From Ampelocalamus luodianensis (lineage: Eukaryota; Streptophyta; Magnoliopsida; Poales; Poaceae), in assembly GCA_036346255.1 (NCBI GenBank), contig CM070623.1, forward strand, positions 9,342,407 to 9,406,406: a stretch of DNA of 64,000 nucleotides. The letters are read 5' to 3'. Both the position numbers and the translations under genes were made by a program. Positions within the stretch are counted from its first letter, which is position 1. Each line of letters begins with the position of its first letter. Positions 19,946 through 30,892 of the stretch are shown one piece after another. The notes beneath the pieces are model-generated. The model saw only the letters and a list, made by a program, of their open reading frames with translations, was not told where the DNA came from and made no database searches.

Positions 19946-22900
19946 TGTAACATCCCAATTTTCAGAGCTTAAAAATCTTTTAAATAGTTAGTAGGGAAAA
20001 ATTCACCATTTGGATTTATTTGAATTTAATTTCAAAAGCTTAATATTGACTTTACAAGCAAAACATTTAATGTGAATAATCCCAACATGAACAATAGCCA
20101 AAACTATTTTATTTAGGTTCTATGTGCTCGATATATTTTCTAGATTTTTCTAGAATTTTTCGAAGTTCATTTGCTATTTTCTATTGCTTATTTGATTTTC
20201 CGGTATTTTCTAAAATGAAAACCTATCTAAAATCTCTCGAATCCTCTCGGCCGAATCCTCCCGCCCCACCGCTTCCCGCACGCTGCACCTCTGCTTATGC
20301 CCGACCTCGCGAGGCCTCGCCGCGCACGCCGCCTCTGTCTTGGCGACATGTGGGCCCCGCCTGCGTCGCCCACCTCCGCTCGCCTTCCTCCTCGCACGAG
20401 CCCGCCTGCCGCCATTGCCGGGAAGCCGGAGCTTCGTCCGACAATGGGATATCTTCAATGAACCCCTTCTAGAAAACGTGCTAAATCCTATCTCCTATTC
20501 CCCGCACGCTTTTTGGATAAAATCTTATCCCGAATCATATTCAAAATCCGGATTTTCCTTAAGTGTTCATCTCGGACTCTTTAGGGTTTTTCCCACCGCC
20601 GCCTCCTCGCACCCTCCCGACCCTCTATAAAGCCCCTGGTTCGCCTCTCCCCGCATCGAAACCCCAAACCCGGGACCAGAGCCTCCTGCGCCGCTGCCTC
20701 GATTTTCTGTTTTCACCTTCATCTTCTCCGACGAAGTTTCTCCGCCGCAACCAGAGCCGCTGAACCCTCCGACCACACCACCACCTTCGCAAGCCCGTGA
20801 GCTACCTCCTCGGTGGCACTCACTTGGCCGGATCTCCGCCGAGCCCGTCCGACAACACCTGCATTCTCCGCGCCTCAAGCTCGCGCCGCCACCTTGCACC
20901 CCGACCACCCGAGTTGGTCCTTTAGGTGCGCAATAGCCTCGGCCCACGCCCGGTGCCACTCGCGACGAGGAGCCGCCGCCGTTGTTGTCGCCGCCATCGC
21001 ACTCTGGCCACCGCGACTGGACGTGGCGCCGCGTGGCGAGCCACCTCATCGCCAGACGGCACCGCGATTCACAGAAACACCTACGTGGCGCCCACGCGGT
21101 ACACACGTGACCGCCCACCGGGTTCAGAGTTCGAGGCTCTGTGAGACTTAGTCTACCGTGAGCGAAACCACCGCAGTGTGGACCCACTGCCGATCAACAT
21201 CACCCCGTCCGAACGCCTCGCGACGCTACCATGCGAATAAATCTGATTTTCCTTTAGGAAAATAATTCAAGAAATTCATAAAATCTGATTTTCAGCATTT
21301 TATGTAATTTCAATCTTCCAAAGGCCATAACTTTTGCACCCGAACTCCGATTGAGCCCATTCAAATTTCTAAATTTGTCTAAATTCGAGATCTACCTAAT
21401 TATTATTTTTATTTAATTTTTAGAGTTTGTTTTGCCTCTGTTATTTATTTGTTTTGGTTGTTTTGCTTCGTTTGTGCGTAGACGTCGATACTTCAGGGGT
21501 TTTCGTCGAAGAAGGCTTCAACCAAGTTCAAGACCAGTACATAGACCTTTTCCAAGGCAAGTCATACCTTTGATCATATTGAATCCCAGTTTTCCCAAAT
21601 TATATTGTGTTAAATTATTGCATTTACTTTAATTATGTATTTAAATGCTTTTGGGCTAGTTATTGATCCCACTTGTTATGTTCACCTTGCCTACTTGTAT
21701 ACCTTCATCTTTGTCGCCCTAGATTGGTTTATTACTTCGTTGGTATTAGCATATTGCCAACATGGTTGGTTAGACCGACTAGAATTGCTTAGCCATGCTA
21801 CGAGTCATCATCTCATATGAGTGCAATTATGAAACTGACTAAGTGATTATGGAACTGTGTGATAAAACTGTGTGTGCTGTGTGCTATTACTCGTGATGGC
21901 ATGTGTTGCACTAAACCAACTGGGTGGTAAAAGATTTAGACTGAGGCAAGTGGTGGATACTGTGTGAACTGGTGGCTTTGTGATTGGGATTTATCTGTGG
22001 TTTAGTTAGAAAAATTGGAAGTCTTGCCTTGGTCAATTAAGGACTTAACTTTGTGCGCCATTGAATCGAGCTATACTGCATTTACCACATGTCCGTGACA
22101 GCCTAACTTAGTAGGTTCTGTAGTTTCAACATTGGGGTTCGTGGATAGGTTAAGCTTTGTGATATGGGATTTGTGTGAATAAGAACGCCAATGTTGAGGC
22201 GGTTGCCGAACTGTTTTGTTACGATTAGTGCTAGCTACACTAGTTGTATCGTGTGGGTAAAGTGTACAAACCTCTGCAGAGTGTTAATCAATCTATTCGA
22301 ATAGCCGCGCCCTCGGCCATGGACAATGCTCGGGATTTCATGAGGGGTAGTGTTCATAAAATGTGGGATTGGGAGCCAGATCTCAATCATATGGCTATGT
22401 GAATTAATCGCTTAGTTGTGTGTCTTTGTGGAAACAATCATAAATTATTATTGCTTATTTGTTTTAACTTATGCTTTCAATCTATTATTTGTATTCAATT
22501 GAAAATGTTGCATTTCTCGCAAAATAACCATAGAAGCCATTCCTTTGGAATAAGCTCGCATCTATATATTGCATTCGTGGTATGATTTATAGTACGGTTG
22601 TGTACTCACGCTTGTTGTAAAACTTGCGCCCAAACCTACTGTATGGAGGAGTCTTCGCGCTTTGAGGAGGAGTTTGTGGAAGAAGGTTGATCGCTAGGTC
22701 ATCGATCCCGCCGGTTGCACTGTGGTGTCTTGATTGAGTTTGCCGAATTCATTTCGTTCCGCAAAGATTTCTTTAGTGTTAGCCTGCGTGGCTTAATAAG
22801 TTGTAACCCGACCTTAAGGTCAAAACTCTAAGTTGTTACTCAAACTATTCGCTTATGTTATATTTCGCTTGTGTGATTGATATTCACCTATGTTACATGT

Positions 22901-22965
22901 GTGCACTAGCGTGATCCCGACTAGTGCGTAATACACAGAGGGTCCGTGCATTTTGGGTCCCGACA
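19946..22965 (+). repeat. Left LTR of gypsy element 2
   Basis: It is 3020 bp. A TATAAA box at 20626-20631 follows a GC-rich region; a conserved palindromic block (CTCTGCAGAG, CTATTCGAATAG) is at 22248-22315. It ends GGGTCCCGACA. GC-rich ORFs within it (20210-21190, both strands) have no recognised domain and are treated as non-coding. Confidence 0.92.
20626..20631 (+). promoter_or_regulatory. TATA box of the left LTR of gypsy element 2
   Basis: TATAAA within GACCCTCTATAAAGCCCC, the likely U3 promoter. The right LTR has TATAAAA at the corresponding place (29314-29320). Confidence 0.6.
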
Positions 22966-22969
22966 GAGG

Positions 22970-22980
22970 TGGTATCGAGC
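22970..22980 (+). other. Primer-binding site of gypsy element 2
   Basis: TGGTATCGAGC begins 5 bp after the LTR. It matches the initiator-Met tRNA complement except for a missing A in CAG. Confidence 0.8.
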
Positions 22981-23261
22981 CATACCGACAGTAGGTCTTG
23001 ACCTTAGTTAGATTGGCCGCCTTTAGAGTGTCCAAACTATTTTCTAAAGGAAAATTAACTTGTAAAGTTAATCAAATGCTTAACTCTCCTCATATCTCTC
23101 TTGCCTCAACTTTTGCTATAACCTTTTCTTTCCCCGTTGTTTTAAAGTTGCTCTTACCCAGTTAAATCTGCCTTGACAGATGCCTCGCCTCGCACCTATG
23201 GTGAGCGTTGTGGAGGATACGTGCGAACTTTGGAAGCTTCTGCAGTGCTTGGAGGTTTTGA

Positions 23262-23894
23262 TCGTCCGTTGTGCCGAGGAAACCACCGATGGTGGATGGA
23301 CATAAGCGGGGTACTATCTGTCGCTTGACGATCTACGCCAGGATGAACACCAAGGCAAGCCAGCCGCTGAACATCTCCGTCAGGAGGATCACTTGGAGTG
23401 AAGGAATACAGGAATCGTCGCGCCTGGCCATGCTTCGGATCTGCCACATCTACATGCGCGAGTTGCAAGGAACCGTCTTCCGCTACCATCCCAGCAGCGC
23501 CGCCGTGGAACTACTCGCACACTATCCATCCACGGAGGAGAAGAAGATGCCACGATGGTACACCTCGCCCGTCACGCCGCCGCCAGAGGAATCCATGGAG
23601 ATGATGGCACGATCTAGACGGTGCCTACAAGAGCTCGCACTCAAGTCAAGAGAAGATCGCCATCTGGAAGAGATATTGACGCCCACCACCGTGCGTACTC
23701 AAGAAGTGGAAGAAGAACATGAAGAATCAAGAAGATCCAGAGGAAGTGGAGCCGTAACTGAGGAGCTCTGTCGCGCCATCGACGCTGCTTCTGTTGCACC
23801 GCCCGGCACCGGGATCGCTTGCGAAGATGCCAAAGACAGCTTCAAGGTCTACAAATGCAGAGCGCAGCCATGGTTGTGGAGGTTACCTCAATGA
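23262..23894 (+). CDS. Leader ORF between the PBS and gag of gypsy element 2, function unknown
   Basis: An open frame of about 207 codons; the first ATG in frame is at 23289. It encodes a charged protein with LNISVRRITWSEGIQESSRL, ELQGTVFRYHPSSAAVELLA and a glutamate/arginine-rich C-terminal half (EVEEEHEESRRSRGSG) that may form a coiled coil. No gag, protease or polymerase motif is seen. Some grass gypsy elements carry an extra ORF ahead of gag, and this may be one. Upstream the frame closes at a stop at 23259, so a start lost to a frameshift is possible. It is followed by about 550 bp with only short frames before gag homology resumes. Confidence 0.4.
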   Translation, partial: SSVVPRKPPMVDGHKRGTICRLTIYARMNTKASQPLNISVRRITWSEGIQESSRLAMLRICHIYMRELQGTVFRYHPSSAAVELLAHYPSTEEKKMPRWYTSPVTPPPEESMEMMARSRRCLQELALKSREDRHLEEILTPTTVRTQEVEEEHEESRRSRGSGAVTEELCRAIDAASVAPPGTGIACEDAKDSFKVYKCRAQPWLWRLPQ

Positions 23895-24399
23895 TCGAGT
23901 TCGCTAAGGCCTAGGTTCGCAGCTTGAGGCTTGGTGTGTTGTCGCATCGCCTAAGCCTAGTTGTGTCGCCTTTAGGCGCTAGATTGTGTGCTTAGGTTCA
24001 TTTTTTCGTTGAGTGTGAGTATGAGCTGCAAAGGCCCTTAGGCTTCAAGCAAGCCATACTAAGTTCTTGGTAATAAAGTTGCTTTTGGTTCTCTCGCTGT
24101 TGTTGGGTTTAACCAATCCCCGCTTAGTTCTTAACTCACCCCATGCTTGCTACCTTATCTAACCCTTGAGCTTCGCGATGGTTACAACTCTCCGCATACT
24201 GCAAGTGGTTCCGGTACCCAAAGATCGAGGCAACGAGCAACCAGCCACAGGAGCAAGCTCCGCCACAAGCACCCCCAATTGACTTGCAAAACTTTGGAGC
24301 TTTCATGGCGACAGCACTCACCGATGAATACCATGATGACTCGGATGCAAGCCATGCACAACCAGAACAATAACAACAACAATCACCAAAGACGGAGCC

Positions 24400-25418
24400 C
24401 GGTGCCATGGTCACCATGGACCATCCAAACTTGCAGATCATGAGGACTCGCCCACCAACATTTTTCGACATGTCTCACCCGTGGAAGCCGATGATTGGCT
24501 TCGGTGATTGAAAGGAAGCCGCGATCACTCAATGCAATGATCATGAAAGTTCTCTATGCCTCTCACCGCTTGGAGGGCATCGCAGCAGAATGGTGGGAGA
24601 ACTTCTGCGCCGCTCATGAGACACCACAGAATATCACTTGGGAGGAATTCTCTACAGCATTCCGCCAATACCACGTACTAGAAGGAATTATTGAACTAAA
24701 GAAAGATGAATTTCGTGTTACTCAAGCAAGGAAGCTTGTCAATGTCCGACTATCTCAACAAGTTCTCACAACTTGCTCGCTATGCCGCAAAGATGTTGCA
24801 ATGCATAAGGCTCGCAGAGTCGTCAAGGGACCAACACCGACTTCAGTCAATCTCCTTGCACATACCTTCCCTGACTTCCAAGAACTGATCAATAAAGCTT
24901 TAGTCATGGAGGATAAGCGCAAGGAACTGGAAGACAATCGCAAACGCAGATGATCCAAACAGGAGGCCAGCAATTCCAACAGAGCAAGGACAGCGCCACC
25001 ATAGTTCAACCGGTTTTCCATGCACTCCGCCAGACACTGCACCAACCTCGGCACTCGCCCAGCTTGCTCGTAACACTCGCACTTCAAAGACCGACCAACG
25101 CTAATCCAGCAAATCAACAAGTCGCAAGAGCCAAGGGTGTGCTACACTTGCCGTCAACCAGGCCACTACGCAAATCAGTGTCCACAGAGGGGAACGATCA
25201 CTCCAGGTCGTTTCAACCTGGGAGCTACACCGAATAAGACACCGGCACCGGGTCACCAACAGGGAACTTTTCAAGCCCCCAACCAGCTAGGAGGAGGTAC
25301 GCAGTCCGTGGTCCGAGGCCGTGTCAACCACGTCACCTTGGAAGGAGCACAGGAAGCACCAGACGTCGTACTGGGTAAGTTCCTGGTTAATTCGCACCGT
25401 ATCGATCGCCTGCTTTGA
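24400..25418 (+). pseudogene. gag of gypsy element 2 (capsid region and CCHC zinc knuckle), frame-broken
   Basis: The capsid core appears at 24495-24953 with YASHRLEGIAAEWWENFCAA, ITWEEFSTAFRQYHVLEGII and KKDEFR, typical of Retrotrans_gag. The continuation SMSDYLNKFSQLARYAAKM is in another frame (24706-24888), so a frameshift lies near 24710-24730. The nucleocapsid knuckle CYTCRQPGHYANQC (CX2CX4HX4C) is at about 25139-25180, in frame with a G/P/Q-rich tail to 25418. Role: RNA packaging and particle assembly in the cytoplasm. Breaks coincide with places where CAG/CTG seem to have been lost, so it may be less damaged in the real genome. Confidence 0.8.
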
Positions 25419-26221
25419 TTCGAGCCGCATTCTTTTGTGTGCAAGTTTTTGCAACTAAGAATAAGTTGGAGGCTATACAACTTAATCATACTCTATTAGT
25501 TCAATCGCCTGGAGCGAGCTAAGCTCTAGAGTGGGTTGTTTAGGAGCTAAGTTACTCATAGCCGGAGTTGAGTTTCTAGCCAACTTAATTGTTCTAGACA
25601 CCCAAACCCTAGATGTCATTCTTGGCATGGATTGGTTATCCAAGCACGGTTTGGCCGATTGTGGCCAGAGTCGTAATTGGTTGAGAGTACCGATGGAAGG
25701 AAAGTGGAGTTTCTAGCCACATCGGTTCGTGAAGGACACTTGCTAGTAAACAATCAAGACCATTGCATTGGAGAATGTGCCAATAGTCGAGAATACCTGA
25801 TGTGTTTCCGTAAGAGTTACCCTAATGCCACCGATCGGACATCGAGTTCGCATCGATTTAGTGCGGTGACAGCGCCAATTTCTGCGATCTTATCGAATGC
25901 CACCGACGAGTTAGCGTAAATGAAGAAGCGATTGAAGAAGTTCTCGAAAGGTTTTGTAAGACCAAGTTCGTCACCGTGGGAGCACCGCCTTGTTTGTCAA
26001 GAAGAAAGACTAAGCATGAGGATGTGTATCGACTCACCGCTCTCTCAACGAGGTCACTATCAAGAATAAGTATCCATTGCCCGTGATAGACGATCCGCTC
26101 GACTGATGAAGGGAGCCGAGTGTTCTCAAAGATCGACTTGCGATCGCTATCATCGCTTGAAGATCTACCCTAGGACATACCAAAGACCGCCTTCTCAACG
26201 CGGTATGGACATTATGAGTTC
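25419..26221 (+). pseudogene. Protease and N-terminal RT region of gypsy element 2, heavily frame-broken
   Basis: A retropepsin-like trace reads LIVLDTQTLDVILGMDWLSK (within 25531-25716), the conserved stretch after the protease active site in gypsy polyproteins. The DSGA active-site segment itself is scrambled near 25400-25440. Between 25920 and 26221 short pieces of the RT start can be recognised in different frames, with many 1-3 base losses. No continuous ORF exists. Confidence 0.6.
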
Positions 26222-27085
26222 TTGGTCATGTCATTTGGTGACAAATGCCCTACTTACTTCATGAACATGATGAACAAAGTCTTCATGGAATACCTGGACA
26301 AGTTTGTAGTGGTGTTCATTGACGATATTCTGGTTTATTCCAAATCAGAGGAGGAACACGCAGAACACCTGAGGTTAATTTTGGAGAAACTCAGGGAGCA
26401 TCAGTTGTATGCCAAGTTCAGTAAGTGTGACTTTTGGAAGAAGGAAGTGGATTTCCTTGGCCATGTCATGACCGCCGATGGAGTAGCAGTTGACCCAGGA
26501 AAAGTAAAGGCAGTGTTACACTGGGACCAGCCCAAGACTGTAACCCAAATTCGCAGTTTCTTGGGGATGGCAGGTTATTACCGCCGTTTCATCGAAGGAT
26601 TCTCATCGATTGCTAAGCCTCTTACGCAATTGTTGAAGAAGGAGAAGAAGTTCACTTGGACTCCAGCCTGTGAGGAAAGTTTCCGAGAGTTAAAGAAGCG
26701 CTTGACCTCAGCCCCAGTGCTGATTTTGCCAGATATTCGCAAGGATTTCGATATCTATTGTGATGCCTCGCGTCAAGGATTAGGATGTGTCCTGATGCAA
26801 GAAGGAAGAGCTGTCGCTTATGCGTCAAGACAATTGAGACCTCACGAGGAGAATTACCCTACTCATGATCTGGAATTAGCTGCCGTAGTGCATGCTCTAA
26901 AGATTTGGCGACATTACCTTATCGGTAATCGCTGTGAAGTCTACACAGATCATAAGAGTCTAAAGTACATCTTCACCCAGTCAGATCTGAACATGAGACA
27001 GAGAAGATGGTTGGAATTGATCAAGGATTACAATCTTGGAATCCACTACCATCCCGGAAAGGCCAACGAGTTGCGCACGCTTTAA
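26222..27085 (+). CDS. Reverse transcriptase and RNase H segment of gypsy element 2 (partial pol)
   Basis: 287 codons are open. The RT catalytic motif VVFIDDILVYSK is at residues 28-39, with FLGHVMTADGVAVDP, FLGMAGYYRRFIEGFS and a C-terminal RNase H-like part (FDIYCDASRQGLGCVLMQEG, VYTDHKSLKYIFTQ). This is the Ty3/gypsy RT-RNaseH arrangement that copies element RNA into cDNA in cytoplasmic particles. The frame is perfect here although both sides are badly broken; it stops within what should be HALSR. The start is not a true initiation site: this is the middle of a polyprotein. Confidence 0.88.
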   Translation: MVMSFGDKCPTYFMNMMNKVFMEYLDKFVVVFIDDILVYSKSEEEHAEHLRLILEKLREHQLYAKFSKCDFWKKEVDFLGHVMTADGVAVDPGKVKAVLHWDQPKTVTQIRSFLGMAGYYRRFIEGFSSIAKPLTQLLKKEKKFTWTPACEESFRELKKRLTSAPVLILPDIRKDFDIYCDASRQGLGCVLMQEGRAVAYASRQLRPHEENYPTHDLELAAVVHALKIWRHYLIGNRCEVYTDHKSLKYIFTQSDLNMRQRRWLELIKDYNLGIHYHPGKANELRTL

Positions 27086-28207
27086 GTCGTAAGAGTTACC
27101 GCAATGCTTTGAAGTAAAGGAAGTTACCCGTAACTTTATGAGGAATTTCAAAAGCTAAGGCTAGAAGTTGTGTCCGAAGATTTGTAGCCAATTTAGAGTA
27201 CAGTCTACCCCGAGAAGCGTATTCGTGAAGCACAACCGAAAGATCCCGTGTTGTCGAAATCAAGATCAAAATGGCGTATGGAAGTTCAAGGATTTCACCA
27301 GTGATGATCAAGATACACTCGATTAATTGTCGATTCCGGTACCGATATCGATGGTCTAAGACGCTTAATCTTAAAGGAAGCCCATGATTCAAAGTATTCG
27401 ATTCACCCGAAGTACCAAGATGTACCAGATGTTAAGAATAAATTTTGTGGCCAAATTTGAAACGAAAGTCGCAGAGTTCGTTGCCTTGTGCGACACCGCC
27501 GAAAAATAAAGCGAACACCGAGGCCAGCAGGTTTGCTGCAACCGTGAAGATTCCGAATGGAAGTGGAAGAGATCGAATGGATTTCATCACGGTCTACCTA
27601 AGACCCAATCCGGTTACGATTCGATCCGGGTAATAGTCGATCGTCTAACCAAGGTCGCCATTTTCTCGCCATCAAAACCACATACTCGGAGATCGCCTTG
27701 CGAGTTGTACATGGCCGTAATTGTCGGGCTTGCATGGAGTGCCCAAGAAGATAGTGTCGATCGAGGATCACAGCCACCTCTCGCTTGGCGTAGTTTGCTT
27801 GAAGCATTGGGTACCCATCTGAATTTCGTGATCGCTATCATCCACGCATGCATGGACGGATCGAAAGGGTCAATCGATATTGAAGATATGCCGAGCTTGC
27901 GCCTAGCGAATGCTACCCGATGGGATAAAAGCTTGCCGATGCGAGTTCTCGCAACAACGCTTATCAAGCGATCGCAAATGTCGCCATTTGAAGCTTTGTA
28001 TGGTCGTGCTCGCCAACCTCGTTAAATTGGTCGAGACACCAACGCATGCGTTCGCCCGTATATCATTCAAGAAGCGTAAGAGCAAGTGGCTATGATCGAG
28101 AAAGATTGAAGATAGCCCACCAAGGCGTAAGAGTTATGCCGATAACCGCCGCCGAGATCTCGGCTTGAGCCGTAAGATTTTGTCTATCTTCGAGTGACCC
28201 CGCCGAG
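27086..28207 (+). pseudogene. Integrase region of gypsy element 2, frame-broken
   Basis: By position this is the integrase zinc-binding and catalytic core. Recognisable coding words occur in shifting frames (for example the stretch encoding MDFIT near 27578 and PFEALYGR near 27986). No single frame is open for more than about 100 codons. CTG is almost absent from this stretch compared with the intact RT segment upstream, which points to systematic base loss. Confidence 0.65.
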
Positions 28208-28588
28208 GTGTCAAAGGTTTCATGCCAAAGGGAAGCTTGCCCTAGGTATGTTGGTCCGTTCAAGATTTTGGAACGCCGTGGAGAAGTTGCTTACCAGTTG
28301 GAGCTACCGCAGTCGTTAGCCGGAGTGCATGATGTCTTTCATGTCTCGCAGTTGAAGAAGTGTCTTCGTGTGCCAGAAGAGCAAGCCCCGTTAGAATCAA
28401 TTGTCTTAAAGGAGGATCTTACCTACAAGGAGCAGCCAGTCAAGATTTTGGATGTCGCGAAGCGCCTCACTAGAAGCAAGACTGTTCGTTTTTGCAAGGT
28501 CCAGTGGAGCAACCACTCAGAAGGAGAAGCGACGTGGGAACGTGAAGAAGATTTGAAAGCCGAGTTCCCTAACCTTTTCTCTAGCTAG
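28208..28588 (+). CDS. Integrase C-terminus with chromodomain-like tail, gypsy element 2 (partial pol)
   Basis: 126 codons are open. The GPF/Y-like module PRYVGPFKILERRGEVAYQL is followed by LAGVHDVFHVSQLKKCLRVP, then a chromodomain-like end, KILDVAKRLTRSKTVRFCKV with WEREEDLKAEFPNLF. In chromoviruses this tail targets integration to marked chromatin. The aromatic cage is not evident, as in group II chromodomains. The stop at 28586-28588 is followed by the PPT and right LTR, as expected for the end of pol. Confidence 0.85.
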   Translation: MSKVSCQREACPRYVGPFKILERRGEVAYQLELPQSLAGVHDVFHVSQLKKCLRVPEEQAPLESIVLKEDLTYKEQPVKILDVAKRLTRSKTVRFCKVQWSNHSEGEATWEREEDLKAEFPNLFSS

Positions 28589-28615
28589 CCTGAATCTCGG
28601 GGTCGAGATTCCTTT

Positions 28616-28628
28616 AAGGGGGGAGGTT
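28616..28628 (+). other. Polypurine tract of gypsy element 2
   Basis: AAGGGGGGAGGTT lies directly before the right LTR (TGTAACATCCC). Confidence 0.85.
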
Positions 28629-29799
28629 TGTAACATCCCAATTTTCAGAGCTTAAAAATCTTTTAAATAGTTAGTAGGGAAAAATTCACCATTTGGATTT
28701 ATTTGAATTTAATTTCAAAAGCTTAATATTGGACTTTACAAGCAAAAACATTTAATGTGAATAATCCCAACATGAACAATAGCCAAAACTATTTTATTTA
28801 GGTTCTATGTGCTCAGATATATTTTCTAGATTTTTCTAGATTTTTCTAGAATTTTTCTGAGTTCATTTGCTATTTTCTATTGCTTATTTGATTTTCTGGT
28901 ATTTTCTAAAATGAAAACCTATCTAAAATCTCGAATCCTCTCGGCCGAATCCTCCCGCCCAACCGCTTCCGCACGCCGCAGCCCGCTATGCCCAGCCCGC
29001 GAGGCTCGCCACGCACGCCGCCTCTCGTGTCGACATGTGGGCCCGCCTGCCGCCCACCTCCGCTCGTCTTCCTCCTCGCGCGAGCCCGCCTCTGTCGCCA
29101 TTGCTGGAAGCTGGAGCTTCGTCCGACAATGGGATATCTTCAACAGAACCCCTTCTAGAAAACGTGCACAATCCTATCTCCTATTCCCCCGCACGTTTTG
29201 CCGATAAAATCTTATCCCGAATCATATTCAAAATCCGGATTTTCCTTAAGTGTTCATCTCGGACTCTTTTAGGGTTTTTCCCACCGCCGCCTCCTCGCAC
29301 CCTCCCGACCCTCTATAAAAGCCCCCCGAGGTTCGCCTCTCCCGCATCGAAACCCCAAACCCTGTGACCCGAGAGCCTCGCGCCTGCCGCCGTTCTGATT
29401 TTCGGTTTTGCCACCTTCATCTTCTCCGACGAAGTTTCTCCGCCGCAACGAGCCGCGGAACCTCTCCGACCACACCACCACCTTCGCAAGCCCGTGAGCT
29501 ACCTCCGTGGCACTCACTGCCGGATCTCGCCGAGCGCCGTCCGACAACACCTGCACTTTCCGCGCCTCAAGCTCGCCGCCGCCACCTTGCACCCCCCACC
29601 ACGGAGTTGGTCCTTTAGGTGCGCAATAGCCTCGCCACGCCCAGCTGCCACTCGCCGACGACGAGCCGCTGCCGTTGTCGCCGCCACCGCGCGGCCACCG
29701 CCGACCGACGTGGCGGCCGCGGCAGCCACCATCGCCAGACGGCACCGCGATCTGCGTGTCACCTACGTGGCAGCCACGTGGCACTACTACGTAAAAGCC

Positions 29800-30245
29800 A
29801 TCACGAGCATTTGCCGAACCGTCATCACGCACGATTTTTCAACCGCTCGAAAAATAGGTCTCGTGATAACAGGGGTTATCATGCACGGTCGAGAAACCGC
29901 TCGTGATATGAATATCACGACGGTTTTTATCAACAACCGCTGCAGCGAAGAAGAGTATCGCAGACGGTTATGGTCACAAAACGTCTGCGAAGTCGAATAT
30001 CACATACGGTTATATTTAAAACCGCTCGTGATACTCGTGTTCGCTGCACGGTTATTTACACGCAAACGTCGCGAAGTCGCTTATCACGCATTTGTTCGTT
30101 GTTAAAACCGCTCGTTATACTCGGAGTTCACTGCACGCTTTTTACTTAGAACCGCTCGTGATACTTTGAGTTCACGCACGCTTTTTCTTATAACCGCTCA
30201 GTGATACTTGTCTTCTGCATCGCTTTTATAAAAACCGTCTGTGAT
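29800..30245. repeat. Subterminal repeat array, 3' end of CACTA element 1
   Basis: About 15 copies of ACCGCTCGTGATA/ATCACGACGGTT-like motifs occur in alternating orientation. In CACTA elements such motifs bind the TNPA-type accessory protein. Compared with element 3 (ACCGTCTGTGAT) the motifs are altered at every CTG/CAG. Confidence 0.85.
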
Positions 30246-30892
30246 AGTTCATTAAACTAACTACATTTTTTCTGATTTTTGGCTAGCCTCAGGAATTGCT
30301 AGCCATGCCCTCTGAAAACAAGCATACAAAAAAACAGATACATCACAGATAATCAATTGTCGACAAACTGAATCTGATCATTACTCAAAATAAATTACAA
30401 AAGATCACATTTGTTCAAGTATTGTTACAAAATAAATTGGATTACAATTGAGTAAATTGTTTGCGTGGTGGTTGAGAAGTGCTTGCAGGTGATGCGCTGG
30501 TCGGCAATGGAGTGAAATTCTCCTGTCCTTAATTATCTCTGATATGATAAAGCCGCAGAGCTTCCCTCGAATGTCCCTGATCTCATTATCAACGAGTCCA
30601 TCTAATTCTATATTCAAACCCTGTCGCTAGCAAGAGTAAAGTGTTATGCATATATATTTAATTTTATAATTAGAAAGTAATTATTTGGAGATTCACAAAC
30701 CTCTGGATCCTTCTTCCTAGCTCTAATGATTTGGTCCATATGATGGCAAACGAGATTGCACATAACTCATCATTTTTTGTCATGCAACTTTGCAAAAATA
30801 GAATTACATATATCGCTTCGAGATGCGTTATTATGAAGTATGATATAGGATTATCGTATTATAGCGCTGCATCGAAATTTTGTCCTGTGTTA

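Noticed and set aside
20210..21190. ORFs of up to about 200 codons in GC-rich DNA on both strands
   Set aside because: They lie inside the LTR of gypsy element 2, are open on both strands because of base composition, are not preserved as frames in the right LTR, and have no domain.
22970..23035. tRNA gene at the sequence resembling a tRNA end
   Set aside because: It is the retrotransposon primer-binding site; no cloverleaf follows. No tRNA or rRNA gene was recognised anywhere in the window.
29800..30245. Regular short repeats resembling a CRISPR array
   Set aside because: Motifs alternate in orientation, spacers are irregular, and the array sits directly inside a CACTA terminal repeat in a plant genome; it is a transposon subterminal array.
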